A stretch of DNA of 64,000 nt from Candidatus Hodarchaeum mangrovi (lineage in GTDB: Archaea > Asgardarchaeota > Heimdallarchaeia > Hodarchaeales > Hodarchaeaceae), in contig JAEOUE010000127.1 in the NCBI GenBank assembly GCA_016839515.1, positions 1-64,000 of the forward strand, written 5' to 3'. The translations under genes and the position numbers were made by a program. Shown here piece after piece: positions 35,601-44,922 of this stretch. The notes beneath the pieces are model-generated. The model searched no databases. It saw only the letters and a list, made by a program, of their open reading frames with translations, and was not told the DNA's origin. Each line of letters starts with the position of its first letter. The stretch's first letter is position 1.

Positions 35601-37405
35601 GAAGTAGTATCAGTTATGGTTATTATCTCATTGATTAGTTTTGTACCCAATTCATCAACTAATTGTCCCCATAATCGGATTGTCTGTCCCTTGACGACTT
35701 CAGATGTATTACATCCGATATTTTCAAAGTGAGGATTAGAAAAAATAGTTAGATAAAAATATTCGATATGAGAGTCATATCGTTGTGAACCTGAATATAA
35801 AACAACATAAGGAGAGATACCAAGGGGATGAGACAAGGGAATTTGATATTCGATTTCAACTCCGGGTGTACAGTTTTTCGTTTGAATAATTGATCCGTTT
35901 AAGAAAGTAAGAGAAATTTGTCCTTCACTAAGAGCCATAGCCCCAGAAAGAACAGTAACTTGAATAATAGTTAATGAATTTCTTGCTATACTAGTTTCAT
36001 ACGTTAAATCAAAAATTGTATTTCCTTTTACGATAAGAATGAAACTCTTTGTTGTATTCATCAAATAAGGAATTAACGAATGTGTGTGAAAAGCAAAGTG
36101 ATGACTCCCAACTGTTGCATTTTGAGGAATTACGTATTCAATAGTTACAAAACCATCCTGATTGGTAGATTTATTAACAATTGAATAATCATCAGTAATA
36201 TCAAATAATTCAATTCTACATTCGACAGGATGTGTGTGTATATCATCTTCAGTTGCATATATAGAAAAACGTACAGTCTCTCCTTGTCGAAATTCAGAGC
36301 TATTAGTTACATATTCAATTCGAATTTGATCCACAATATCGATATATGAAGAGACATTGGCATAAACATGATTATTACTTGGATCCAACAGCTCTGTCAT
36401 AATTTGAAGATTCCCAATGGGAACAGAGCTATTTGGGTTGAAGAGATTCGTTATTGTACGTGAAGACACTAGATTCCGAGCAAATTCAAAAACTTGTGAA
36501 GTTTGATAGAAAGACCGTAATACTAACCCAAAAGGATGATCACCAAGAATAATCGTGGTAAGCTCAAGCTGATCAATATTTCGTTGAAGCATCGAGGAGT
36601 TTAACGTTTGACTCAATGTAAATCCATTACTCATTACTGTAACAGGAATTAATGGAGAAGTGGAGGGTTGTGTCATACTTTGATCGCTTCCTGTATATTC
36701 AGCTAGGATGAAATTAATCCCCAGTGGAGTAAATATAGGAAATATATAATCAAAAGAAAAATTATAAGTTGTTGGATCAGAACCCGCTATATAAGGGAGT
36801 GGTCCATAGGTATGAATGACAGGATTGCCAGAGAGGTTCAAATTTCGAACAAACACATAACCATCTTTAAAGAACCAACTATAAGGAATAATAACTTCAA
36901 TGGTTATAGTAAGTGATGCATTTTTATAAACAACAGAGGAATTAAGAGAAAGAGAAGTGGAAGTGGAACGATAATCACCTGGTAGATATTCCTCAAAAAT
37001 AACTTCACAGTAATTCACAGAAGATAAATAATCCCCTGAACTAAAAAATTCCCCTTGAAAAAAATGAGTACCTAAAGGATTGGTAGAGTTAACCAACCAT
37101 GTCAATTGCAACTCACCATCCAGTAAAATCCCCGATATGTATTCAGAAGTATTCAAATCAGTTACTCTAACTATTCCCGTTGAGACAGGATCATATTCAT
37201 GATAAACCCAAATAAAAAAGATTATGACATCATTTTCTTTCACTATCCCTTGAGAAGCACTAATTGTTAATTCAGTACTAATTGATAATCCAAAAACCGA
37301 AGTAAGAGAAAAATTGGGAGTGAAGAGTGATAAGAGAAAACATCCCAATATTAAAACTCGAGATAAAATTCTCTGATTCAATCCATGCATAATATTTTTC
37401 CTCAT
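32612..37405 (-). CDS. giant surface protein with many Ig-like domains
   Basis: 1597 residues. Signal peptide at residues 1-38 (basic start, then VLILGCFLLSLF), and a C-terminal membrane helix (IGLSGIIFAITVIGG) followed by RLFKRRRRD. The bulk is beta-rich with repeated units of about 90-110 residues ending in patterns like GxYxLxV.., YDFDSGSxNLTVKVSDPAGN and SIDTIPPSLKVYSPxN, typical of Big/PKD/FN3-like domains. N-x-S/T sites are abundant, consistent with N-glycosylation. It is probably an S-layer or adhesin-like protein and is the first gene of the minus-strand operon to 29856. Confidence 0.82.
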   Translation of the reverse strand: MRKNIMHGLNQRILSRVLILGCFLLSLFTPNFSLTSVFGLSISTELTISASQGIVKENDVIIFFIWVYHEYDPVSTGIVRVTDLNTSEYISGILLDGELQLTWLVNSTNPLGTHFFQGEFFSSGDYLSSVNYCEVIFEEYLPGDYRSTSTSLSLNSSVVYKNASLTITIEVIIPYSWFFKDGYVFVRNLNLSGNPVIHTYGPLPYIAGSDPTTYNFSFDYIFPIFTPLGINFILAEYTGSDQSMTQPSTSPLIPVTVMSNGFTLSQTLNSSMLQRNIDQLELTTIILGDHPFGLVLRSFYQTSQVFEFARNLVSSRTITNLFNPNSSVPIGNLQIMTELLDPSNNHVYANVSSYIDIVDQIRIEYVTNSSEFRQGETVRFSIYATEDDIHTHPVECRIELFDITDDYSIVNKSTNQDGFVTIEYVIPQNATVGSHHFAFHTHSLIPYLMNTTKSFILIVKGNTIFDLTYETSIARNSLTIIQVTVLSGAMALSEGQISLTFLNGSIIQTKNCTPGVEIEYQIPLSHPLGISPYVVLYSGSQRYDSHIEYFYLTIFSNPHFENIGCNTSEVVKGQTIRLWGQLVDELGTKLINEIITITDTTSGSTLGSNITNEEGIFLFDYVITGSAQIGLHLIEFKYNGNPVKLFYSSINKPILSFTVRPPLSIFIDSEIVGGKWTVILLAGGLSDLVNLSWQISGESVWTPISSIKLNATGFGSYNWSVPTLYKGPITIRAVGPFNTKYDYSEIWMIPQITIQASTNGNVNNPFYFKVTCNEQFQIWITNQLWKDWQPAGVYNYSYTFFSRGIKTLKVISTAPFVYDHEKTLSITVFEELFLSLSVPSETYVNLSTNIDGIVIGEVSGPIPNQDIILEINGTNTQVDSSSGSGAFYFSVLFSTPGIYYIRVKTNLSSTNYYSQSTSSVFIIIIHSVPSNVIILSPLNQIYGSIIEIALSGNANNYSYFIEPIDSLNSTWMKTTYRSLGQGDYTLHVFGFNQDGMITYEFVSFSVDTTSPSLALLSPTNCTYGEKNVHIKYLTDENIVELFLDGEIIGYNEMELTLDDGSYNLTVKVSDPAGNYVIKRAYFSIDTIPPSLKVYSPHNQSYTGEILISFSTNGTTILWNIIGVHTYNQTYNQPISLVLSFGSYELQVWAFDEARNFKTKKIIFSIVEAIELLLNPTLTKINETGGYLIQAEVVANPDFAQAGVLINGSMISILHWSSFYQNYRASIVLPTPGIWEITIFACTVNNKYDLRLFNLEWNPLDPILDTISINYQGSFYEFFLRINSYSLPVDQVKLIIDDSIYPLTFEPFWNRWVSNLPLSPNNYTFEILVWYPWDNSQPSGKFFYKSTWYAPNIEIDSFIVSRNSFILELRGFKQNSSINTESVKIILSNSTSEIQGRGVLTYSSLSGLYFDWEIETPDLYPGVWNYSIFIEDITGCVNAYHGLFNNSDYPPQIKSYSINHIPENDRYFEQYWYFAFEIIDDYAVKSITIDINELRFNNPSYNGTHYFFGIYLAQGYYSVIIRVFDDINQECELVLDSLTIFISTTESMSSSYIKESSSNLKSFINNFTNNPLFEIGLSGIIFAITVIGGRLFKRRRRD

Positions 37406-37645
37406 TAGTAATCTGGATTTTAATTTAAATATTAATAATCTAAAAATTATATTAATATATAAATACTATAAATATAAATCAATAATCAAGTAAAATATCC
37501 AATTGTCAACTAGTTTGAATATTTAAAACCCCCCACTATCCTAAATCTTAAATTGAGAATAAAAAATATCAATCTTTCACAGAGATTAGTAATTATAGAT
37601 TTAATAGGACATAGGAATTGAATTAATCCTTTTTACAATTTTTTT

Positions 37646-37656
37646 GATATATAAAG
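37646..37656 (+). promoter_or_regulatory. radA: TATA box of radA
   Basis: GATATATAAAG lies about 40-50 bases ahead of the radA start. Given the usual 25-base distance to the transcript start, this would leave a leader of roughly 20 bases. The remaining 290-base gap between the giant surface protein and radA has no gene. Confidence 0.5.
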
Positions 37657-37695
37657 CAAGTGCTTAATCTAGTATGAATTATAATTTTAATTCAG

Positions 37696-38727
37696 ATGTG
37701 GAAAAAAATGGCAAAAGCACAGACAATAATAGATGAAGAAGTCTTAGATGAAATTGAAGAACCAAAGAAAAGGAAAAAGACTAAAGAAGTAACGAATGAG
37801 ACATTAACTTTCTTAGAATCTCTAAATGGAATTGGGCCAACAACTCGAAAGCGTCTTGAAGATGCAGGTTTTGGATCCAAAGAATCGATCGCACTAGCTA
37901 CTAGAGCGCAATTGACTGAGATTTCGGGGATTGCAGAGAAAACTGCAACTTTACTAATTCGAGAAGCTCGTGCTCAATTTGATCTTGGTCTAAAGAAAGG
38001 AATTAGTTATCAAGAAGCAGCAAAAAAACGAATCAAATTACAATCGGGTTCATCTGTGTTTGATGAATTATTAGGCGGAGGATTTGAGTCTGGATCTATA
38101 ACAGAATTAGCAGGGGAAAATGGTTGTGGAAAGACTCAAATTGTTCATCAGTTAGCAGTCAATTGCATTAATCAACTCAAAAAAGATGTAGTATGGATAG
38201 ATACAGAAGGAACATTCCGTTTTAATCGTATTAAAGAGATGGCAGAGGATTTGGGACTAGATCATGAACATGTTTTAGAACGAATAACGATTGGACGAGC
38301 ATATAATTCTGAACATCAAATGGCGCTTACTGAAGAAGCCATTACTATGACCCCGAATATTGGTTTGGTAATTGTAGACAGTTTAATGTCAAACTTCAGG
38401 AATGAATTCGCTGGAAGAGGAACATTAGCAGAACGTCAACAATTAATTGGGAAACACCTCGCATTTATCACAAAACAAGCTGAAATAATGAACTTTGTAG
38501 CTGTTGTTACTAATCAAGTTGCAGCTAAACCGGATGCTATGTTCTTTGGTGACCCCAATAGACCTGTCGGAGGCAATGTTGTTGGTCATACAGTTACAAC
38601 AAGGATAATGATCCGTAAAGGGAAGGGGGAAAAGCGAACAGCAACTTTAACTAAAAATCCTGAATTACCAGATGGGAAAATTGAATTCGCAGTCATTGCT
38701 GAAGGCATCAGAGATTATAAAGGATAA
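37696..38727 (+). CDS. radA: DNA repair and recombination protein RadA
   Basis: 343 residues. An N-terminal helix-hairpin-helix domain (LNGIGPTTRKRLEDAGF and EISGIAEKTATLLIREAR) is followed by the RecA core: SVFDELLGGGFESGSITELAG, Walker A GENGCGKTQ, WIDTEGTFR, Walker B GLVIVDSLMS, loop L1 FAGRGTLAERQQ and VTNQVAAKPD. It forms filaments on single-stranded DNA and does strand exchange. Length and motif order match archaeal RadA. ATG 37696 or ATG 37708 may be the start. The next gene begins within a few bases of its stop. Confidence 0.96.
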   Translation: MWKKMAKAQTIIDEEVLDEIEEPKKRKKTKEVTNETLTFLESLNGIGPTTRKRLEDAGFGSKESIALATRAQLTEISGIAEKTATLLIREARAQFDLGLKKGISYQEAAKKRIKLQSGSSVFDELLGGGFESGSITELAGENGCGKTQIVHQLAVNCINQLKKDVVWIDTEGTFRFNRIKEMAEDLGLDHEHVLERITIGRAYNSEHQMALTEEAITMTPNIGLVIVDSLMSNFRNEFAGRGTLAERQQLIGKHLAFITKQAEIMNFVAVVTNQVAAKPDAMFFGDPNRPVGGNVVGHTVTTRIMIRKGKGEKRTATLTKNPELPDGKIEFAVIAEGIRDYKG

Positions 38728-38728
38728 T

Positions 38729-41317
38729 TTGGAATGTGGAATGCGATCTATACAACTAGTAACAAAGATTTTAGAGGATAACTCTACCCTTTTACAAGTT
38801 GAAGTTCCTGATTCAATTGAGAAGTCTTTTATAGCTCCACAAGCTAATTTAATTTCTATTATTGCCATCCAACCCTCTGTTGACTTTAATGACGCATCAA
38901 ATCATCTACTCTATATATCGAGTCTTTCAGGGGTAGAAGTAATTCGACAAGTCTTTCCTATCTTAACAAAAAAACAGAAAGAAAATGGATTGAATGGATT
39001 AATGTTACTAGTAAAGATAAAAAAACCATTTACCATTCATTCAGATAAAGCACTTCATTATTTTATAAAAAAAGCCCGCAAAGACTTCCTACGCAATAGA
39101 TCTACCACATTTTCACTCTTAGAAGCATCAGGTTACAAAGCTACTCTCATAACAGGAAAAAATTTGATAGAGGTTCACTATCATGGGAAAAGAATAGCTA
39201 AAGGGGTAACAGTATTTCAAGGACATAAAGGATTTCATTCGAAATTGATTGAACCCTTTCTAAAATTGGATCGTGTGCCCTCACGGTTTATTCAAGATTA
39301 TCCAGTTCAGGATCTTCCAGTTCATCATGCCATTGGAACAAGAATCGATAATGATACTATCCCCGTGGGCTTTCCAAGATTATCAAGAGGTTCAATTTTG
39401 ATAAATGGTTCTTCAAATACCGAGTTAATCCTTGTTCTTCAACAATTAATCTTTTCATTATCTCAGGATCGTTTATTAGGTCAAATTTTTGTCATTGACA
39501 CTAAGAATGAACTTAATGGATTGATTAACCATATTCAAGGTACACCAAACAAACCAAAACGATTACAGATTTTTAGTTTAGGTACAAATTTTTATTTAAA
39601 TTTATGTGACGTAATTATTCCTATAGGACCCCATGAAAAGATTTCACAAGATAAAGCTGTTGGAAAAGCATGGAAAGCTCACTTGATATCGCAATTTATT
39701 CTCTCTTCATTAGATACATCCGAGTACTTAATTTCTCGATACTCTGTACCGCTTGAATCTCAAATCCGTAAATCAGCAAACCAAACAACTTTTACACTCA
39801 ATGAAGTAAAACTTTCATTTACCAATGATAGTAATAATGAAGCAACAGAAACCATTTATACTGATATGATGTCAATTGAGGCTTTAGAGGGGATATTAGA
39901 ACAATTTAGATCCTTTAAAGAGATTAATTATAGTTTTTTTAAAGATCACTACCAAAAAAAATTAACTACCTCAAAAACAATCTCGTTTTTCCAATTTGGT
40001 AGTCAACCTCAGTTAATAAAAAGAGCTACTATTTTTTTCTTACTAGATTTCCTATCAAAGACATTAGAAAACTCATGTATTGTATTAACTCACGCAGATG
40101 AATTTCTGAGTCGTCGAACATCCTATCAGCGATCACGTGAGATAGTAACATCTAACTTAATGAGAGCATGTGAAGAGATTATTTCAAAAAATATTTTGTT
40201 AATCTCGAGTTCAAGTCTCCAATCAATTAGCAGTTCCTTGGACTCATTTGAGGAGATAAATAATTTAGTCTACTTACGAATGATAAATTCACAAGATCGA
40301 GAAATGCTTATGAAAAATCATCAGTTTCTCTTCAGGACATCAACATCCATAAACACTCAACAACAATGGCTAGGGGTTATGGAAGGGGAAGGATTATTAT
40401 TTCGGTTCGATGCTCCTCAAAATAACGCGTATCATTTTAAGTTACAAAGTGATATTCCTATTAACACATCACCATTTAAAATTAATCCAATTAAGCCCTG
40501 GGGATCATCAACGCTTGGTCTGCCTTCAACAAAATTCGAAAGTCTAATGAATTTATTAAATGCATTAATTCAAAGTCCGATGCCTCAAAGCCAAGTATTG
40601 AACTATCTAGGAAATTTAGGGGATCCCGAAGATGTATTAAAAACCTTTCAGGATAATGGTCTCTTTTCACGTAATTATCAAACTGGAAATCAGTTCCTTG
40701 CTATCTCAAATTATGGTCATGATTATTACAATGAACAATTAACTAAAATTGCAGAACTTCCTCCTCCTTTATCACAGAATGACATCCTTTCAGTTTCGCA
40801 AATGTTTAAACAGTTAGAAAATGAATATAATTTTCTGGAATCAGCTGCTAAAACAGAGAAGACATTGTTTAAACTTAAAGAACTAAATATAAAGGTAAAA
40901 AACCTTATTGGGAGTACCCTAAACTACTTAAGATGCCTTAAACAGCAAGCAATTCCATGGAGAAGCTTTGCAGATTACACTGACTTATGTACAATTACTG
41001 GGATTGAATATATGGACTTTCAGAGTCTTTTTGAGTTAGCAAACACCATTCTCAATAATCTGATGGTACAAATTGACAGAGAAAGGAAAAAGCTCACGGA
41101 AATAGAAATTAAAGAATCTCTAAGAACCTCTTCTCTTCAATTTCCAATGAGAAGCTTGGCAGATCATCTACCTTCAAATGAATTTATACATCTAAAAAAT
41201 ATCTCTAAAGAATTGAATTTGCCTGAGTACCCTACAACCGGTATTCTAGATATTTTCTATGAATTACATTTACAAAATCGATCATTATTTGATGAAGTAG
41301 AGAAGAAGGGATATTAA
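38729..41317 (+). CDS. degenerate HerA/TraG-type ATPase linked to radA
   Basis: About 862 residues from TTG 38729 (AAAGGA 4 bases ahead); ATG 38741 or an ATG inside radA at 38672 are other options. The central part follows the HerA/TraG plan: GSILINGSSNTELILVLQQL where the Walker A should be (no GK-S/T), IFVIDTKNELNGLI, LQIFSLGTNFYLNLCDV (like the Pro-Gly...flN segment), then CIVLTHADEFLSRR in the Walker B position and LLISSSSLQSI in place of the TQ strand. A winged-helix-like region lies near residues 600-650 and long helices follow. It looks like an ATPase fold that has lost nucleotide binding. It is tightly placed between radA and the XPD-like gene, so a structural role in recombination is inferred. 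Confidence 0.5.
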   Translation: MECGMRSIQLVTKILEDNSTLLQVEVPDSIEKSFIAPQANLISIIAIQPSVDFNDASNHLLYISSLSGVEVIRQVFPILTKKQKENGLNGLMLLVKIKKPFTIHSDKALHYFIKKARKDFLRNRSTTFSLLEASGYKATLITGKNLIEVHYHGKRIAKGVTVFQGHKGFHSKLIEPFLKLDRVPSRFIQDYPVQDLPVHHAIGTRIDNDTIPVGFPRLSRGSILINGSSNTELILVLQQLIFSLSQDRLLGQIFVIDTKNELNGLINHIQGTPNKPKRLQIFSLGTNFYLNLCDVIIPIGPHEKISQDKAVGKAWKAHLISQFILSSLDTSEYLISRYSVPLESQIRKSANQTTFTLNEVKLSFTNDSNNEATETIYTDMMSIEALEGILEQFRSFKEINYSFFKDHYQKKLTTSKTISFFQFGSQPQLIKRATIFFLLDFLSKTLENSCIVLTHADEFLSRRTSYQRSREIVTSNLMRACEEIISKNILLISSSSLQSISSSLDSFEEINNLVYLRMINSQDREMLMKNHQFLFRTSTSINTQQQWLGVMEGEGLLFRFDAPQNNAYHFKLQSDIPINTSPFKINPIKPWGSSTLGLPSTKFESLMNLLNALIQSPMPQSQVLNYLGNLGDPEDVLKTFQDNGLFSRNYQTGNQFLAISNYGHDYYNEQLTKIAELPPPLSQNDILSVSQMFKQLENEYNFLESAAKTEKTLFKLKELNIKVKNLIGSTLNYLRCLKQQAIPWRSFADYTDLCTITGIEYMDFQSLFELANTILNNLMVQIDRERKKLTEIEIKESLRTSSLQFPMRSLADHLPSNEFIHLKNISKELNLPEYPTTGILDIFYELHLQNRSLFDEVEKKGY

Positions 41318-43071
41318 TGGTATTAAAAGAGAGTATTTTACCCCCTTCTCTGCAATTGTTTCCTTATCAATCATTAAGAAATTACCAATCACAATTCCTT
41401 CGATTTGTAGAAAACAATCAAAAAGTAATAATTCATGCACCAGTGGGATTTGGAAAGACTATTATGGCTTTAATTTCAAGTCTTCCCCTAGTGAAGCAAG
41501 AAAATTATCAATTAATCATATTTGTCAGAACAAAAGCCCAGGTCTTTCGTGTTTTCTTAAATGAGATTTATAAAATTGCCAATTCACGGAAATATGGTTA
41601 TTTAACTGCAGTTCCTCTAATCTTAAAATCGGATCTATGCCTAAAAATTGAAGAAATTCCTCAATTCCATAAAGGGATCTGTTCATCCATTCGTTGTCCA
41701 CATCTTGAGCAAGCACGTTCAATTCCTGAAGAAGATTTACCAACAATAGTTGAACAAGTGACTATAACATCCCATGAAAATGATAAAATTTCTATTGAAA
41801 CTTTTCAAAATGCTTTTCGTGAATTTGGTTGTCCTTATTATGTGATTAAAAGATGTATTCCTTATGCAAATATTATTGTAACTACTCAGACTTATATCCG
41901 ATCTAAAAACCTTCAACCAATGTTTTCTGAGTTGTTAAATAAAAGTACATTCTCTGCTAAAATAGCAATTATAGATGAGGGTCATAATTTTTCTGCTGAT
42001 ATTGAAGCTGAAATTTCACTAAGTGATCTTCAACGAGCTTCTTCAATTATACCACTGAAGATTTTCGATACTCTTCAAGATCTAATATATTTTCATAAAG
42101 GAATGGTTGAAAGACCATTCGGATTGTCTGTTGCAGCAATCGATGCTTTTCTTGAACATGAAAAAAAAATAACTCTAATAGAAAAGACCCAACTATTAAA
42201 AATAAAAGAATTTATCCAATCTCGAGGAGATATATGGATTTCTGAAGAATCCAAGATAATACAATTAAACCCTTTTCCCCAATCAGTATTTGAGTTTATT
42301 AACCCTTTTTTCCAACGAATAATCCTTATGTCAGGGACCTTCCAACCAATCAAATCCTATAAACTATTATATGGAATCAATCATTATGCAAATTTATCTA
42401 TTCCCTCTGATTTTCAATTTAGTTTTAATAGCATAATGTACAACAGACGATTCACCTCAAGATTTACTCAACGTTCCGCTAAAACATACGAAAATATGGT
42501 AAATGTTATTCAAAGGCTACATGAATCAAATCCATTTCATACAATAGTGTTTACAACCTCACATGAATTCAAACATAAATTAATTACTCATCTTCAACTC
42601 CCTAATTATTATGTAGAAAAGATTGATTCACCACCCCATTTCTTAGATGAACTATCAGATAAAAAACACGAATTAATACTTGGAGTGCTTGGCGGACGCT
42701 TATCTGAAGGAGTAGAAATTCTGAATCACGACAATCGAAGTCTATTAACTTTAATTATCATAGCAGGGATGCCCTATCCACGTCCTGATGCTACAAATAA
42801 ATTACTACGTAACCTTTATACAAGAAAATGGGGAATTAAAATGGCGCAACACATTACTACACTACCATTGACACGGACTATATCACAAGCAATTGGTCGA
42901 GGGATCCGTTCTGAATCAGATTTTGCTGCTAGTTTAATTCTTGATTATAGAGCAATTCGTCTCCGTCCTATGCTCCCACCAACTAAGATTTTCAAGGATC
43001 TTTCTTCCTTGTACAATGCCTATGATCTTTTTTATGCTAAAATGCGCAAAATTTTCTCACTAAAGGATTAA
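41317..43071 (+). CDS. XPD/DinG-type Fe-S DNA helicase
   Basis: 584 residues. Superfamily 2 motifs: IIHAPVGFGKT (Walker A), AIIDEGHNF (DEAH box as DEGH), VLGGRLSEGVEI and QAIGRGIRSESDFA (motif VI). Four cysteines between motifs I and II (GIC and IRC, then GCPYY and KRC) match the [4Fe-4S] domain of XPD. It unwinds DNA 5'-3' in repair. Its ATG overlaps the stop of the HerA-like gene (TAATG). It is somewhat shorter than typical archaeal XPD; a paralog rather than the main XPD is possible. Confidence 0.85.
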   Translation: MVLKESILPPSLQLFPYQSLRNYQSQFLRFVENNQKVIIHAPVGFGKTIMALISSLPLVKQENYQLIIFVRTKAQVFRVFLNEIYKIANSRKYGYLTAVPLILKSDLCLKIEEIPQFHKGICSSIRCPHLEQARSIPEEDLPTIVEQVTITSHENDKISIETFQNAFREFGCPYYVIKRCIPYANIIVTTQTYIRSKNLQPMFSELLNKSTFSAKIAIIDEGHNFSADIEAEISLSDLQRASSIIPLKIFDTLQDLIYFHKGMVERPFGLSVAAIDAFLEHEKKITLIEKTQLLKIKEFIQSRGDIWISEESKIIQLNPFPQSVFEFINPFFQRIILMSGTFQPIKSYKLLYGINHYANLSIPSDFQFSFNSIMYNRRFTSRFTQRSAKTYENMVNVIQRLHESNPFHTIVFTTSHEFKHKLITHLQLPNYYVEKIDSPPHFLDELSDKKHELILGVLGGRLSEGVEILNHDNRSLLTLIIIAGMPYPRPDATNKLLRNLYTRKWGIKMAQHITTLPLTRTISQAIGRGIRSESDFAASLILDYRAIRLRPMLPPTKIFKDLSSLYNAYDLFYAKMRKIFSLKD

Positions 43072-43077
43072 TATTAA

Positions 43078-44922
43078 TTAATGTTTTAATAATATCTTAA
43101 GAACTGGAAGAATTTCATCTATTGTCATGATAGGAATACTGCAAAGATTGAATTTCCCAATAAGATTAAATAGAGTATATCGGACATCTAAACTATAATC
43201 TTTTAATACGCTTGGAATATATAAGACCTTAATCTCTTTATATTTTTCTTTTAAATCATTAAGAATATTAGAGGCTTCAGGTAATATTGAACTGATTGTT
43301 TCGGAGGTCAGAATAAGAATAAAATCTTTTTTTTTGGTAATCAATCCTGGATACTTAGTCTTGTCTGATTTTACAATATTATAATTTTCTGAAAGGATAT
43401 AGGGAATTTTTGATTCATATAAAATTGGTGATAATCTTAATTCTATTTGATCGGATTTTTGTTCTTTTCCCATGATTTGAGACTTTAGTCTTTTATTCAA
43501 GATTTCAGGGTCAAAATTAGATTTATTCTTATTTTGAATAGAAAAAAACCGCTTTTGTTCATTTGTTCCTTTTCCAATTAAGAAAAATCGTGGAATCTCA
43601 ACATTTAATGTATTTAATGTTTCTATTGTGTTAGTTGCGACATCAAAGGCAATAATAATAAGGGAATGTGATGCTAAATAGTTATTAGCAGTATTTGCTA
43701 TACATATAGTTACTTTTCTTTCTGTAAAGGGTAATAAGTACCGTTTCAAATCTATTTCATTAAACGAGCTTATTGGATGTTCAACATATAGAACTCGTAA
43801 TCCGATTTCTTGAAAAGTCTTCTGAAGAAATCTTGCATTGTAATAATTATGTGTTAAAACTAAAATACCCTCAGAATATTGGGAAATTAGTTTAAATAAC
43901 ACTTGGATCTTAGGATGGGGAATCTCCCTGTTTAAATGGATATATTCTCTCAATTTTTGAATTTTTAGATCATTTAAAAACACTGAAATCGCTTTTTGAC
44001 CTAATTGATCATCTATTTGCTTTGACTTCAAACGAGATTCTAAATTATCAAAATAGTCTATAACACCTTTAAAACCCTGAGAGATTACCAAGTGTAGTAA
44101 TGAATAGATTCGATAGAGATTTCCTGTTTGAATCATTATTTTTGTATTTCCTTCCCTCTTTAAACTTTCATGAATAGCTTTAACTTGTCTAATAGGGGCT
44201 TTTAAAGTAAGATTAATCCCACTATACTTAAGATGGTCTATCTCGAATTCCCTGAGCTGATTAAGCAGATCTAATATGAAAAAATACTCTTTCGGATAAG
44301 GAATGTAATAGGGGTGAATATTTACCTTTGATTCTCCAGTTTCATTCTGAAGTCTTTTTACTTCTTGTAACCCCAAAGCATTACACACTTGGAAAAGTCG
44401 CTCATAATTGTTAATTCGGGTACACCCAATAAGTCGAGATTTTGATAATTTTTTAGTTATATAACGTATAGAACTTGAACCAACACATCTTTCTGCAGAC
44501 AAAATAAAGATAAGGGTAAATTTATCACAATTTTCTAGATTTTTTTCTTTTAAATCATTTTTCAATGTTTTAGGAGTTGTTAATATTATCGAATAATTTT
44601 GATAATCTTTTTTACGAGCATTTGGTAAAATTGATCCGTTCACTGCTGTAATACGATGGTCAATTAAGCCAGAAGTTTTCAATCCATTTAGGATATAATT
44701 CTGAAAATTAGGTTTTAGGATAACTAATATCTTTTGATTTTGCTTGTTTTTCTGTTTTAACATAAAAAGAGATACTAAGCTCATCATTCGTAACAAATTA
44801 GAATTTTCGCGATAAATAACTAATATATTATGGTCAAGAAGACTTGGTAAGAGTAATTGCTCTTCAAGTGAAGGAATAAATCCTAGATTATTTATCAAAT
44901 TCACGCTTTCATCCATACTCAT
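43078..44922 (-). CDS. Hef/FANCM-like protein with inactivated helicase and nuclease-like domains
   Basis: 614 residues. By eye it follows Hef along its length. KILVILKPNFQNYIL is like motif Ia, then IILTTPKTLKNDLKEKNLEN, IFILSAERCVGSSSIRYI in the place of FDEAHRAVGNYAYV, SRLIGCTRI in the place of GLTAS, HPKIQVLFKLI with GILVLTHNYYNARFL, and FFLIGKGTNEQKRF at motif VI. The Walker A site (YRENSNLL, 38-45) and the DEAH box (LSAER, 141-145) are lost and motif VI lacks its arginines, so ATP hydrolysis is unlikely. The C-terminal 130 residues (LRLSPILYESKIPYILSE) resemble a degenerate ERCC4 nuclease domain. It ends a few bases after the XPD-like gene, in opposite orientation. Confidence 0.62.
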   Translation of the reverse strand: MSMDESVNLINNLGFIPSLEEQLLLPSLLDHNILVIYRENSNLLRMMSLVSLFMLKQKNKQNQKILVILKPNFQNYILNGLKTSGLIDHRITAVNGSILPNARKKDYQNYSIILTTPKTLKNDLKEKNLENCDKFTLIFILSAERCVGSSSIRYITKKLSKSRLIGCTRINNYERLFQVCNALGLQEVKRLQNETGESKVNIHPYYIPYPKEYFFILDLLNQLREFEIDHLKYSGINLTLKAPIRQVKAIHESLKREGNTKIMIQTGNLYRIYSLLHLVISQGFKGVIDYFDNLESRLKSKQIDDQLGQKAISVFLNDLKIQKLREYIHLNREIPHPKIQVLFKLISQYSEGILVLTHNYYNARFLQKTFQEIGLRVLYVEHPISSFNEIDLKRYLLPFTERKVTICIANTANNYLASHSLIIIAFDVATNTIETLNTLNVEIPRFFLIGKGTNEQKRFFSIQNKNKSNFDPEILNKRLKSQIMGKEQKSDQIELRLSPILYESKIPYILSENYNIVKSDKTKYPGLITKKKDFILILTSETISSILPEASNILNDLKEKYKEIKVLYIPSVLKDYSLDVRYTLFNLIGKFNLCSIPIMTIDEILPVLKILLKH

